Source: an uncultured Lachnospiraceae bacterium (GTDB lineage Bacteria > Bacillota > Clostridia > Lachnospirales > Lachnospiraceae). From it: a stretch of 64,000 nucleotides of DNA. This document shows, one piece after another, positions 50,044-61,062 of the stretch. The position numbers and the translations under genes are program-made. The stretch is taken from positions 21,476-85,475 of the forward strand of contig CAMORO010000002.1 of the NCBI GenBank assembly GCA_946623875.1, read 5' to 3'. The first letter of the stretch is position 1; every line of letters begins with the position of its first letter. The notes beneath the pieces were generated by a model. The model was not told the DNA's origin and made no database searches. It worked only from the letters and a program-made list of their open reading frames with translations.

Positions 50044-52971
50044 CTAAAACAGCGACTCAACCTTATCAAACAGCTCCGCTTCCTTTTCAACCATCTCTTC
50101 GCTTCCGAGCACACACAGATATTCGTCTTTTACAACCGCTTCAATATAATCCGCAAGTCTTCTGATATCATCACTTTTGGCGTTCAGGACTTCATCTCTC
50201 TCCCTCTGTATTTTTTCAAGAGAATCACCCGTGAAATACGCTATCATCGATCGTACACCCTTTGCCCTTGGTGTGAGCGGAATATCCATATCCGATATTG
50301 TGCCTATTATATATTTGGTCATATCCCTTTCATCGGGATCGAAATTCCTTACGTAATCGGCCGCTCCCTTATATATTTCAAGCGTATTCCTAAGATTGGG
50401 ATCCCTGTAGGAAGTAAGATACATCGCTCCGGATCTTGAGTAGGAATTCATACATCCGTAAGCACCGCCCTTAACCCTTACATTTATCCAAAGATAATCA
50501 TAACCCATTATAACCTTAAGTACCTTAAGAGCTCCGGTATAATCATAACCATGCCTGATAAAGTTACCGCACAGAGCTACATACTGCACCTTTCCTGGGG
50601 TCTTGTAGCCTTCCTTTGCATGCTTAAGAGTTATGGAATACTCCTTTGTTTTTATCGGAACGGTAATAAGCTTTTTCTTGAAGCCATCGATTAGCTGCTT
50701 TAACCTTTCGTATTCGCTCTTTTCCGCGATATAGTCCACAAACAGATTCTCGGGTCTGAATACAATGTTGACAAACTCCTTAAGGTTTCTTTTGAATTCT
50801 TCCTTCCTGCTCTCATAATCCGAGATAAGAGCATCAATGAACCTGTAGAAATCTATCCCCGATGTCTTTTCGCTTATCGCTGCCGTATCCGAACAGCCTG
50901 ACATTGCCCTTACAACGGCTACGGAATGACCACCCTGTGTCATTGATGTCTGCATGCGCGAACGGATCATATTAAGAATCTCAAGCAGCCTCTTATCATC
51001 CGTAAGATCAGATGTACCTATGATCTCACTAATGATATCAAAGGCGAAGGGCAGCTTGTCATACAGTACCTTCGTCCTGACTTCATAAAAGATCTTATAT
51101 CTGTCCACATCATTTACATCCGTATAACAGCTAAATGTTGATGTGAGACCGCCGGTGTTAAGATTTATCTCACTGGCAAGATCGGCATATGTATGCTCTT
51201 CTGTACTGACAAATGAAAATATACTGCTGAACAGTCCGATATACGGTATCAATTCGTCCGGAAGCTTCCTTATATCAAATCCAAGGGTAAGATACCCTAT
51301 ACCATTTGTATATATATCATGTGTGAGAACCGTTGTTCCGCCTACATGATCAACCTCGTACTCAAAAGGAAGAGCTTCCTTTCTAATGTCGGATATCTCA
51401 AGAAGAGGGATCTTCTCAAGTTCTTCCTTCGTACTCGGTTCCTCCTGATATTTAATGAGTGCCTGTGTTTCTTTTACAAGCTCATCTATCCTGTCTTCAC
51501 TTAATGACTTCTTGTATTCCGCCAGTCTGTCGGAAAGCTCTCTGTCCATCTTCGCGGTAAGCGAACGTTCGGGTTCAAGGATAACGATCGAGCTGTGCCT
51601 GTTATCAAGGAGGTATGTTTTGATAAGTTCTTCAAAATAACCCGTATCCACCTTTTCACGCAAAAAGGCAAAGGTATCGTTTGCCTCAAGATGCATGAAC
51701 GGTTCAGTCTCGTCATAGAGCCAGCTGTCAAGTGCCTGTAAGCCGTACATCAGTCCCTTGGGATATGAGCCGAAATCCGCTTCGCGGTATCTGAATTCAA
51801 ATACATTTATCCCCGCAAGAAGAGATTTCCTGTCAAGCCCGTTTACGGTAACATCCGTAAGCACTTCCCTGATCGTATCAAGGAAATCATCAAGCCTGTC
51901 CCTGTCCGTATTCTTCGCGATCACGGAAAAATAGGGCTGATATATTCCGTTCTCGTAAACACTCTGAATATCCTTTCCTATGTTACGGTCGATAAGAGCC
52001 TGCTTGAGTACGGCTCCCGGAGCCAGCAAAAGCGTATATTCAAGTATCTGGAACGCAATGTACAGTTCCCTGTTAAGGCTTGTATCGACTACGGTATTGT
52101 ATGAAAGGAAGGTGTTCTCCTCAAGCGGTTCATCATTTGTTATCGAGTAATTCCTGGTAACGGTAACAGGCTCCTCAAACGGCTGTTGAGGCTTTATATC
52201 GGTGTCGATCTCTATGCTCTCATACAGCGACAGATATTCCCTGTCAAGATATTCAAGGCGTTCGGCCATATCCATATCACCGTAGAGATAGATATAGCTG
52301 TTTGAAGGGTGATAGAATTCCTTATGAAACCTGATAAATGCATCATAGGTAAGTGTCGGGATAAATTCCGGATCACCACCCGATTCGTTTGAATAATCAT
52401 TATCCGGGAAAAGAGAAGCAAATATCTCACGGTCAAGCATATCATCGGGCGATGAGAATACACCCTTCATTTCATTATATACAACACCGTTAATACTTAT
52501 GGGGTCATCCTTATCCTTAAGTTCGTAATGCCATCCCTCCTGTTTGAATATCTGAGGTCTGTCATATACATTGGGGTTAAAGACCGCATCAAGATAAACA
52601 TCCATAAGATTCCTGAAATCCTTGTCATTGCAGCTTGCAACAGGATAAACCGTCTTATCGGGATAAGTCATCGCATTAAGGAATGTATTGAGCGATCCCT
52701 TGACGAGCTCCACAAAAGGATCCTTGGCCGGATATTTCCCGGATCCGCACAGGACTGAATGCTCCATTATATGCTGAACGCCCGTGCTGTCCTTGGCCGG
52801 TGTTTTAAATCCTATATAGAAAACCTTATTGTCATCATCATTGGAAACAAGACATACTTTCGCTCCTGATTTCTTATGCCTTAATATAAGTCCGTCCGAC
52901 TTAAGATCCTTAAGGCGCTCTTCCTTAAGGACTTCATATGTATTAAGATCCTTTACCTTTTCAAATGCCAT
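50044..52971 (-). CDS. M16C-family (presequence protease-like) metallopeptidase
   Basis: DSTGVQHIMEHSVLCGSGKYPAKDPFVEL (HxxEH). Confidence 0.94.
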   Translation of the reverse strand: MAFEKVKDLNTYEVLKEERLKDLKSDGLILRHKKSGAKVCLVSNDDDNKVFYIGFKTPAKDSTGVQHIMEHSVLCGSGKYPAKDPFVELVKGSLNTFLNAMTYPDKTVYPVASCNDKDFRNLMDVYLDAVFNPNVYDRPQIFKQEGWHYELKDKDDPISINGVVYNEMKGVFSSPDDMLDREIFASLFPDNDYSNESGGDPEFIPTLTYDAFIRFHKEFYHPSNSYIYLYGDMDMAERLEYLDREYLSLYESIEIDTDIKPQQPFEEPVTVTRNYSITNDEPLEENTFLSYNTVVDTSLNRELYIAFQILEYTLLLAPGAVLKQALIDRNIGKDIQSVYENGIYQPYFSVIAKNTDRDRLDDFLDTIREVLTDVTVNGLDRKSLLAGINVFEFRYREADFGSYPKGLMYGLQALDSWLYDETEPFMHLEANDTFAFLREKVDTGYFEELIKTYLLDNRHSSIVILEPERSLTAKMDRELSDRLAEYKKSLSEDRIDELVKETQALIKYQEEPSTKEELEKIPLLEISDIRKEALPFEYEVDHVGGTTVLTHDIYTNGIGYLTLGFDIRKLPDELIPYIGLFSSIFSFVSTEEHTYADLASEINLNTGGLTSTFSCYTDVNDVDRYKIFYEVRTKVLYDKLPFAFDIISEIIGTSDLTDDKRLLEILNMIRSRMQTSMTQGGHSVAVVRAMSGCSDTAAISEKTSGIDFYRFIDALISDYESRKEEFKRNLKEFVNIVFRPENLFVDYIAEKSEYERLKQLIDGFKKKLITVPIKTKEYSITLKHAKEGYKTPGKVQYVALCGNFIRHGYDYTGALKVLKVIMGYDYLWINVRVKGGAYGCMNSYSRSGAMYLTSYRDPNLRNTLEIYKGAADYVRNFDPDERDMTKYIIGTISDMDIPLTPRAKGVRSMIAYFTGDSLEKIQRERDEVLNAKSDDIRRLADYIEAVVKDEYLCVLGSEEMVEKEAELFDKVESLF

Positions 52972-53044
52972 ACTATATACCTCATGTCTTTCATTTATGA
53001 TAACTGTCCGGGGCAGGCCCTGAACACTTATGAACCATACTCAT

Positions 53045-53812
53045 TTACTGCTTTATATACTCTATGGAATTGCCTGACAGACGTATGGTCTCCCTTATGT
53101 ATTCTTCATCTGTCTCAAGTTCATTAACAAGCTCCTCCACAGTGACGAGTCTTTCAAGATCCTCGGCCATCTCTTTTGCCTTATCATTAAGATCGTTAAC
53201 TCTCTTCGCCACTTTACTATCGAAATCACTGTCGTTAAATCTCTCCATTATGAGAGATTCCATTGAGTCCATGATAGTCTTTATGATGAACTCATCAACT
53301 TCATTTACCGTTTCACACAGATCGAGCATCCCTGCAGCAGTCAGAACACCTACATTGCCTTCACCTATAAGATCCTCAACCGCAACTCCCTGTCCCGTGT
53401 AGAGCCTCGCTATATCAACTACATTTCTAAGATACAGTACGGGAAGGACTTCCAATGCCCTCTCCTTACTGTCAAGTACTTCCCCTATCAGGGAATTCCT
53501 TTCATCTTCCGGGGGCATATCCATATTGTTAAGCTCTTCTATATACATCTTAAGGTATTCACTGTCCTGTGCATCCGTCCTGATGCCTTTACTTCGTTTT
53601 TCAAAAGATTCAGCCTCAAGTCTTTCGGCTTCCGTCTCAAACAGCTTAATCTTTTCATCGGTAAGATATTTATAAATAAGGACAAACTGATCCCCGCTCA
53701 CATTCAGAGGAAGAAATCGTGAATGAACCTGCTCCTTGGAAACAGACTCATGCTGGCTTTTGGCAAGCGCCCGTATCTGTATTATTGTTTTCCTGAACTG
53801 TTGCTCGTCCAT
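53045..53812 (-). CDS. sigma-70-like protein lacking -10 recognition residues and region 4
   Basis: ALEVLPVLYLRNVVDIARLYTGQGVAVEDLIGEGNVGVLTAAGMLD aligns by eye with sigma-A region 2; VTVEELVNELETDEEYIRETIRLSG with region 3. Confidence 0.75.
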   Translation of the reverse strand: MDEQQFRKTIIQIRALAKSQHESVSKEQVHSRFLPLNVSGDQFVLIYKYLTDEKIKLFETEAERLEAESFEKRSKGIRTDAQDSEYLKMYIEELNNMDMPPEDERNSLIGEVLDSKERALEVLPVLYLRNVVDIARLYTGQGVAVEDLIGEGNVGVLTAAGMLDLCETVNEVDEFIIKTIMDSMESLIMERFNDSDFDSKVAKRVNDLNDKAKEMAEDLERLVTVEELVNELETDEEYIRETIRLSGNSIEYIKQ

Positions 53813-53901
53813 TTGGGATGATCCTCCCTGTTAATAAGTCATTACCGTTATAAAACAGCCCAAAATACAAAGTATTATAAACCTGTTCCGAAAGGCTGCG
53901 G

Positions 53902-54768
53902 TCATTTCACGTGCGGATGTGTAAAAAGATGATCCTGACAGTATTCATAATTGCCGTTGCACTTGGAGCAGAAACGGAATTCGAGATTATCACCGTCCTT
54001 CTCGGTACGTCCGCATATGGCACATTTGTGTTTGGTCACATTGCTAACCTGCCTGGTCTGACGTTTAAAGGTCTGCCGTCTGTGTATTTCGGAAGGTGAT
54101 ACATACTTGTAATTTCTTGTTCCGAAAAAGAAAATAATAAAATTGAGCAGCGAAGCTATTATCGCTATCGCCACGGAGAAACCGTTGGTTATTATCTGAT
54201 AAACAAGCAGTATGACATCAGCTATGGCAAGCCATTTTATCTTGATCGGTATCAGAAACATAAAAAGAAGCTGCATATCGGGATATTCGGCGGCAAATGC
54301 CAGAAATATCGACATATTAACGTAATATGTACTAAATGCATGCGATATGGTGTTTCCGATGCTCTCCATCGGTGCCCCGGAAACATAACAGATGCCATAA
54401 AGGATAAAAGCACCTATTATCGTAAAGAGCATTCCGGAAAAAATATAGAGATTGAACCTGAAAGCGCCCCAAGTACGCTCCAGCGATGAACTTAACGAAT
54501 AATACAGCATGAGCATTATGATCGTAAACAGATCAAGCGACTGCGGCGGTACGACTATCCATGTAACCAGCCGCCATATCTGTCCATGCAGTATCTTGTA
54601 TGGATCAAGAGACACAAAACCAAGCAGATAATTTCTTGACAGCATGCCCATTATCATCATTGCATAACCGAGAATATATCCGCCTATAATGTATTTCGCA
54701 AGATTATTTATTGCGTACTTCCCAAATCGTCTTTCCAACCTGTTAATAAAACTGTTCATGATCATCAC
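53902..54768 (-). CDS. rhomboid-like (apparent pseudoprotease) membrane protein with C-terminal zinc-ribbon
   Basis: [24 protein letters not shown]; no GxSG; C-terminal [30 protein letters not shown]. Confidence 0.75.
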   Translation of the reverse strand: MMIMNSFINRLERRFGKYAINNLAKYIIGGYILGYAMMIMGMLSRNYLLGFVSLDPYKILHGQIWRLVTWIVVPPQSLDLFTIIMLMLYYSLSSSLERTWGAFRFNLYIFSGMLFTIIGAFILYGICYVSGAPMESIGNTISHAFSTYYVNMSIFLAFAAEYPDMQLLFMFLIPIKIKWLAIADVILLVYQIITNGFSVAIAIIASLLNFIIFFFGTRNYKYVSPSEIHRRQTFKRQTRQVSNVTKHKCAICGRTEKDGDNLEFRFCSKCNGNYEYCQDHLFTHPHVK

Positions 54769-54835
54769 CTTTTCATTCGTTTATCCTAATAGTTTAGCAT
54801 CAACAGCCAAAAATGTAAACTTAGAACAAGACCCA

Positions 54836-54864
54836 TTGAAGTTTTATATTTTTTGTAGTAGACT
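54836..54864 (+). promoter_or_regulatory. sigma-A-like promoter TTGAAG-17-TAGACT
   Basis: Upstream of the 54914 gene. Confidence 0.5.
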
Positions 54865-54913
54865 TTACAAAGTATGCATGGAAAAAGGCATTTGGTTCCT
54901 GAAAGGAGCTTTT

Positions 54914-57900
54914 ATGAACATCGAAAATAATAATGATAAAAACAGTACAGCCGTAAATAACAACGGCTCCATATACACTCTCGGAATAGACATCGGTTCT
55001 ACGACTGTTAAGATCGCAGTCCTTGACAGCGAACACAATATATTATTCTCGGACTACAGACGTCATTTCGCCAATATACGCGAAACACTTAAGGATCTTA
55101 TAAATGATGCTTACAACAGTCTCGGCGACCTTAATGTGCACCCCATGATCACAGGTTCCGGAGGACTTACTCTGGCCAATCACCTTGAGATTCCGTTTGT
55201 ACAGGAGGTCATTGCCGTATCGACTGCGCTTAAGGATTACAGCGAAAAGGTTGATGTGGCGATCGAGCTTGGCGGCGAGGACGCCAAGATAATATATTTT
55301 GAAGGCGGTAACGTTGAACAGCGTATGAACGGTATCTGCGCGGGCGGAACAGGCTCCTTCATAGACCAGATGGCATCTCTTCTTCAGACTGATGCTGCCG
55401 GTCTTAATGAATATGCAAAGAATTACAGATCGTTATATACCATAGCAGCACGCTGCGGTGTTTTTGCCAAATCCGATATACAGCCGCTTATAAATGAAGG
55501 TGCGACGCGGGAAGATCTGTCAGCCTCAATATTCCAGGCCGTTGTTAACCAGACCATATCCGGTCTCGCCTGCGGAAAACCCATTCGCGGACATGTTGCC
55601 TTTCTCGGAGGACCTCTGCACTTCCTCTCCGAATTGAAGGCGGCTTTTGTCCGTACACTCAAGCTTGATGACGAACATACTATAGCTCCCGATAACTCCC
55701 ATCTGTTTGCAGCTATCGGATCAGCCCTTAATTATAAGGAAGATAACTTTATAAACCTGAACGGGCTTGACGAAAAATTAAACTCTGATATCCATATGGA
55801 ATTTGAAGTTGCCAGAATGGAGCCGCTGTTTGCATCAAAACAGGAGTATGAAGAGTTCGAAAAAAGACACAATGCACACTGTGTCGGAACCGCAGAGCTT
55901 GAGGACTACAGCGGAAACTGTTTTCTCGGTATTGATGCAGGGTCAACAACAACCAAGGCTGCGCTTGTATCCGAGGACGGTTCCCTGCTTTATTCATTTT
56001 ACAGTAATAACAACGGGAATCCTCTCGCGACCACAATCCGTGCGATCAAGGAAATATATTCACTTCTTCCGCCGGGTGCAAGGATAGTCCATTCCTGCTC
56101 AACCGGATACGGAGAAGCTCTGATCAAGGCTGCCCTCCTTCTTGACGACGGTGAGGTCGAGACTGTAGCACATTATTATGCGGCTGCCTTCTTTGAACCC
56201 GATGTCGACTGTATACTTGATATCGGCGGTCAGGACATGAAATGTATAAAGATAAAGAACAGAAACGTTGATTCGGTTCAGCTTAATGAGGCCTGCAGTT
56301 CCGGCTGCGGCTCATTTATAGAAACCTTTGCCAAATCACTGAACTATTCAGTTACGGATTTCGCGAAGGCAGCTCTGTTTGCGGAACATCCCATTGATCT
56401 TGGGACCAGATGCACCGTATTTATGAATTCCAAGGTTAAGCAGGCCCAGAAAGAGGGAGCCGGTGTGGATGATATTTCAGCCGGTCTTGCTTATTCTGTC
56501 ATCAAAAATGCTCTTTTCAAGGTGATCAAGGTATCGGATGCCGCTTCCCTTGGCAAAAAGATCGTTGTCCAGGGCGGAACCTTTTACAATGATGCGGTCC
56601 TTCGAAGCTTTGAAAAGATATCCGGCGGCGAAGCGATCAGACCGGATATAGCGGGGATCATGGGAGCCTTCGGTGCTGCCCTTATAGCAAGGGAACGCTA
56701 TGAGGATGTTAAGAGCACCACCATGCTGTCAATCGAAAAGATCAATTCCCTGCAGTTTTCCACTTCCATGGCCAAATGCAAGGGATGTACAAACAATTGT
56801 CGCCTTACGATAAATAAGTTCAGCGGCGGACGGCAGTATATATCGGGAAACAGATGCGAACGCGGTCTGGGCAGACAGAAAAACGAGAACAACCTGCCCA
56901 ATCTGTTTGATTATAAAGAAAAAAAGATATTCGGTTATGAACCGCTTGAAATAACGGAAGCCACCCGTGGTACCGTAGGTATTCCGCGTGTTCTTAATAT
57001 GTATGAGAACTATCCGTTCTGGTTTACTTTCTTTACAAAGCTCAGATACCGTGTAGTGTTATCTCCGAGATCTTCACATAAGATTTATGAACTTGGTATT
57101 GAATCAATTCCAAGTGAATCGGAATGCTATCCTGCCAAGCTTGCACACGGGCATGTTGAATGGCTTATAAAGCAGGGAATTAAATACATATTCTATCCGG
57201 CTCTGTTTTATGAACGCAAGGAACAGGAAGGTGCGACCAATCACTACAACTGTCCCATTGTTACTTCATACAGCGAGAATATAAGAAACAATATGGATGA
57301 GATCATTAACGGCGATGTAATTCTGCACAATCCTTTTTTAAGCTTCGAAAGCCTTAAGATCGTCACCAATGAACTTATCAAGGCATTCCCGGATATTGAC
57401 AGCGACGATATTATCGAGGCTGCAGGAGCAGGCTGGGAGGAAATGGAAAGAGTCAGGCTTGACATACAAAGAAAGGGCGAAGAAACACTTAAGTATCTTG
57501 AGGAAAGCGGAAAACACGGAATTGTACTTGCCGGACGCCCCTATCATCTCGATCCGGAGATCAATCATGGGATTCCCGAAATGATCAATTCCTATGATAT
57601 GGCTGTACTGACAGAGGATTCGATCTCGCATCTTAATCCCTGTGAACGTCCCCTGCTTGTGTCGGATCAGTGGACATATCATTCAAGACTGTATGCGGCA
57701 GCCAATTATGTCAAGACAAGAGATGATATAGATCTTGTCCAGCTTAATTCTTTCGGTTGTGGACTTGATGCCGTTACAACCGATCAGGTAAATGATATAC
57801 TTACCTCTTCCGGCAAGATATATACCTGTCTGAAGATAGACGAAGTCAACAATCTTGGGGCTGCCAGGATAAGGATACGTTCTCTGATAAGTGCGATCAA

Positions 57901-59188
57901 GCTGAAGAAAAAGCACAGGGAAACAAGAAGCATTGTTTCTTCGGCGTACAACAGGGTTCTGTTCACCGAAGAAATGGCCGGCAACTACACAATACTCTGT
58001 CCAAATATGTCTCCGATACATTTTGATATCATGGAGAAGGCCTTCAATTCATGCGGTTACAATCTTGTGGTGCCGGACAACTCCAATAAGGAGGCGGTTG
58101 ATACCGGTCTTAAGTATGTGAACAATGATGCCTGCTATCCGTCACTTATTGTTGTCGGACAGCTAATGGACGCCATTCTTTCCGGTAAGTATGATACCGA
58201 CAGACTGGCAGTTATAATGAGTCAGACAGGTGGCGGATGCCGTGCCACCAACTATATTGCTTTTATACGTCGTGCTCTGAAGAAAGCCGGATATGAGCAT
58301 ATTCCCGTCATATCCCTAAACCTTGGGAAGATCGAAGTAAATCCGGGCTTTAAGATAAACCTCAAGCTTGTACGAAGGCTTGCCTATGCTGCAATTTTCG
58401 GTGATCTGTTTATGCGATGCCTGTACAGGATGCGGCCTTATGAGATCACTCCCGGTTCTGCCGACGCAGTACATAAAGTATGGGTTAACAGATGCCGGGA
58501 ATTCGTCGGGAAAAAGTATCAGAGCTATAATGTGTTCAAACGTATGTGCAGAGAAATTGTGGCAGATTTCGATTCCATTCCTATAGACGAAGAATTGAAG
58601 AAACCGCGAGTGGGTATAGTAGGCGAGATCCTTGTGAAATACTCACCGACCGCAAACAACAATCTCGTAGGTCTTATCGAAAGTGAAGGAGCCGAGGCGG
58701 TTGTGCCGGACCTTCTTGATTTCATGCAGTACTGCTTCTACAACCAGATTTACAAAGCGGAACATCTTGGGAAATCAAGAAATACATCCAATATATCTGC
58801 AATTGCCATACGCTTTGTGGATCTTTTGAGAAATTCCGCAATAAAAGCTCTCAGTGAAAGCAGACATTTTGAGCCTCCGGTCAATATAAGAACAATAGCG
58901 AAATACGCAAGTGATATAGTATCGATTGGAAACCAGACAGGTGAAGGATGGTTCCTTACCGGAGAAATGGTTGAACTGATCCATTCGGGAGTGACGAACA
59001 TTGTATGTACACAGCCTTTCGGCTGTCTTCCAAATCATGTGGTTGGTAAGGGTGTAATAAAGGAATTGCGAAGGAATTACCCGGATTCAAATATCGTTGC
59101 GATAGACTACGATCCGGGAGCCAGCGAAGTAAACCAGCTCAACAGGATAAAGCTTATGCTGTCAACCGCATTCAAAAAGCTGGCATAG
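54914..59188 (+). CDS. fused acyl-CoA dehydratase activase / 2-hydroxyacyl-CoA dehydratase-related ATPase
   Basis: Two ASKHA modules ([28 protein letters not shown]), [11 protein letters not shown], later Cys-containing dehydratase-like half; start at 54914 with GAAAGGAG. Confidence 0.92.
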   Translation: MNIENNNDKNSTAVNNNGSIYTLGIDIGSTTVKIAVLDSEHNILFSDYRRHFANIRETLKDLINDAYNSLGDLNVHPMITGSGGLTLANHLEIPFVQEVIAVSTALKDYSEKVDVAIELGGEDAKIIYFEGGNVEQRMNGICAGGTGSFIDQMASLLQTDAAGLNEYAKNYRSLYTIAARCGVFAKSDIQPLINEGATREDLSASIFQAVVNQTISGLACGKPIRGHVAFLGGPLHFLSELKAAFVRTLKLDDEHTIAPDNSHLFAAIGSALNYKEDNFINLNGLDEKLNSDIHMEFEVARMEPLFASKQEYEEFEKRHNAHCVGTAELEDYSGNCFLGIDAGSTTTKAALVSEDGSLLYSFYSNNNGNPLATTIRAIKEIYSLLPPGARIVHSCSTGYGEALIKAALLLDDGEVETVAHYYAAAFFEPDVDCILDIGGQDMKCIKIKNRNVDSVQLNEACSSGCGSFIETFAKSLNYSVTDFAKAALFAEHPIDLGTRCTVFMNSKVKQAQKEGAGVDDISAGLAYSVIKNALFKVIKVSDAASLGKKIVVQGGTFYNDAVLRSFEKISGGEAIRPDIAGIMGAFGAALIARERYEDVKSTTMLSIEKINSLQFSTSMAKCKGCTNNCRLTINKFSGGRQYISGNRCERGLGRQKNENNLPNLFDYKEKKIFGYEPLEITEATRGTVGIPRVLNMYENYPFWFTFFTKLRYRVVLSPRSSHKIYELGIESIPSESECYPAKLAHGHVEWLIKQGIKYIFYPALFYERKEQEGATNHYNCPIVTSYSENIRNNMDEIINGDVILHNPFLSFESLKIVTNELIKAFPDIDSDDIIEAAGAGWEEMERVRLDIQRKGEETLKYLEESGKHGIVLAGRPYHLDPEINHGIPEMINSYDMAVLTEDSISHLNPCERPLLVSDQWTYHSRLYAAANYVKTRDDIDLVQLNSFGCGLDAVTTDQVNDILTSSGKIYTCLKIDEVNNLGAARIRIRSLISAIKLKKKHRETRSIVSSAYNRVLFTEEMAGNYTILCPNMSPIHFDIMEKAFNSCGYNLVVPDNSNKEAVDTGLKYVNNDACYPSLIVVGQLMDAILSGKYDTDRLAVIMSQTGGGCRATNYIAFIRRALKKAGYEHIPVISLNLGKIEVNPGFKINLKLVRRLAYAAIFGDLFMRCLYRMRPYEITPGSADAVHKVWVNRCREFVGKKYQSYNVFKRMCREIVADFDSIPIDEELKKPRVGIVGEILVKYSPTANNNLVGLIESEGAEAVVPDLLDFMQYCFYNQIYKAEHLGKSRNTSNISAIAIRFVDLLRNSAIKALSESRHFEPPVNIRTIAKYASDIVSIGNQTGEGWFLTGEMVELIHSGVTNIVCTQPFGCLPNHVVGKGVIKELRRNYPDSNIVAIDYDPGASEVNQLNRIKLMLSTAFKKLA

Positions 59189-59191
59189 GGA

Positions 59192-61042
59192 TCAAGACTT
59201 GATGCTGAGATCTTCACTGTCACGAAGCCGGTTGATCTTATCTTTCAACCCGGTAAGACTGTTTATCAGAGTGTCGTATTCACCCCTGCTGTCATATTCG
59301 ATAAGTACATCACAGGCGCCTGTCAGCGACTTGTCTTCAAGCTTGCTGCACAGGCGTTTCATTCCCTTAAGCATGAACGGAACAAGTACCGTCTGTCCGC
59401 TTCTGCAGGCATTGATACAGTCATTACACAGCTTTTCAATATTATCAAGATATCTCTCTATACGCAGAACAACCGGATCGTAATCCGCTCTTTCAGTGAT
59501 CGCATATCTTCTCCATAACCATCTGGTCATTATGGTATTAAGCTTCCTTGAAGATATCGGCATCTCGATAAAATCATTAAAGCTTACATCCAGAAGATCC
59601 TTGTATATACTTCCGACAGGACAATTCAGGATAAAGATGATCGGTACATCCGAATAATAGTCGCTTCCGATCCCTCTGATCCTCTTGGCTGTTTCAATTC
59701 CGTTAAGCTTATCCATATCATAAAAGATAAATACAGCATCATAACAGGGTTCCAGCATCTTGTTTATTGCAGTTCTTCCGCCGATCGCCCTGTCAATGGT
59801 GATCTCGTAGGGTTTAAAGAAGCTTTCGTACATTCCCAGTCTGTTTATATCATCATCAACAAGCAGAATATTACAGTTATCGGCAATTGAAAGATTTTCT
59901 GTTATGCTGACACTGCTGTCCTCATTAACAGCAGGTATCATGTTATCTTCTTTGTTATCTTTATCCCGGCTTCCCGAATTTGTGTCTTTATTCAAAAAGA
60001 TGGCGGCATCATTGGTAACATCATAGTTGGGTATGGTGATGATGCTGCACAGTATTTCATCAACACAGTCATAGATATATTCCACGCTCATTACAAGCCT
60101 GTTCTCCGTAATTGGATACAAAGCCGGAACCATAAGACCGTTCCTGGCTTCCTTGCTTCTCATTGCACGCTCCACATCCCTGTCTATCGTAAATACATCC
60201 GTAAGCTTGCGTCCGATATATTCATCCTTAAATCTCTGGGTATTTATCCTGGCTGCATTATTCTGATACAGGATAGTCTGTTCATCATCACAGATAAATA
60301 CAACATCGGTCTTATCTGCGGAAAGTATACCCTCAAAATCCTCCTCAAGAAGCTGAAAGCTCCGGCTCTTTTTATGAATGTCGTTCATCAGCTTATACGG
60401 AATGATCATCAGGATAAAGAAAACAGGATAACTGACCTGAAAAACCGTATGACATACCGCCTCGGCCAAAAGACCGATCAGTGAGGGCATTATCGCGATC
60501 GCCGCAAGCTTAAAAAGATATTTCTCTCTCGGTTTGTTGTGTGTTTTGCGATATTCCCACAGCATATAGCAGACACAAATATAGTACACACAGATAGGTA
60601 TAAAAAAGAAGATCGGAAGCGGAATCACTCCCGGAATGAAATCTATTCCGGTTTCATTTGAGATAAAGGTAAACCTGTTAAAGAAAAGTTCGATAAGAAC
60701 TGCTCCCAGAGCATAGTAACACATTGCTGACGTACATGATCTTATCCATCTTTTATCACTGCGAAAAACGATGTAAAACTGTATTATCGTTGCGGCAAGG
60801 ACCGAACAGTAGGCATACCATATAACGATCTGAAGGATGTATCTCAGTATGCTGGTATCCTTTATAAGGTATATGACTATATAACTGCCGATGCCTGTAA
60901 TATAGGCACGCGAAAAGATGAGGAACTTCCTTGCGCCCTCATCTCTAACGCTTTTTCTGTCTTCTGATATCACTTCCGAAAGCGCATACAGCAAAACAGC
61001 AAACAGTATTAAAACAACAATGATCCTACCTGAAATCGCCAT
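59192..61042 (-). CDS. multi-TM protein with PAS-like, pseudo-receiver and HPt-like C-terminal region
   Basis: Seven or so TM N-terminus; NILLVDDDINRLGMYESFF...DAVFIFYDMDKLNGIETAK; no HisKA/HATPase motifs seen. Confidence 0.75.
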   Translation of the reverse strand: MAISGRIIVVLILFAVLLYALSEVISEDRKSVRDEGARKFLIFSRAYITGIGSYIVIYLIKDTSILRYILQIVIWYAYCSVLAATIIQFYIVFRSDKRWIRSCTSAMCYYALGAVLIELFFNRFTFISNETGIDFIPGVIPLPIFFFIPICVYYICVCYMLWEYRKTHNKPREKYLFKLAAIAIMPSLIGLLAEAVCHTVFQVSYPVFFILMIIPYKLMNDIHKKSRSFQLLEEDFEGILSADKTDVVFICDDEQTILYQNNAARINTQRFKDEYIGRKLTDVFTIDRDVERAMRSKEARNGLMVPALYPITENRLVMSVEYIYDCVDEILCSIITIPNYDVTNDAAIFLNKDTNSGSRDKDNKEDNMIPAVNEDSSVSITENLSIADNCNILLVDDDINRLGMYESFFKPYEITIDRAIGGRTAINKMLEPCYDAVFIFYDMDKLNGIETAKRIRGIGSDYYSDVPIIFILNCPVGSIYKDLLDVSFNDFIEMPISSRKLNTIMTRWLWRRYAITERADYDPVVLRIERYLDNIEKLCNDCINACRSGQTVLVPFMLKGMKRLCSKLEDKSLTGACDVLIEYDSRGEYDTLINSLTGLKDKINRLRDSEDLSIKS

Positions 61043-61062
61043 GTACGTGCTCCGTTGAATAA

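Noticed and set aside
54689-54913. Extended N-terminus of the activase ORF from 54689
   Set aside because: Would overlap the rhomboid-like gene and its promoter region; RBS and ATG at 54914 plus promoter at 54836 fit better
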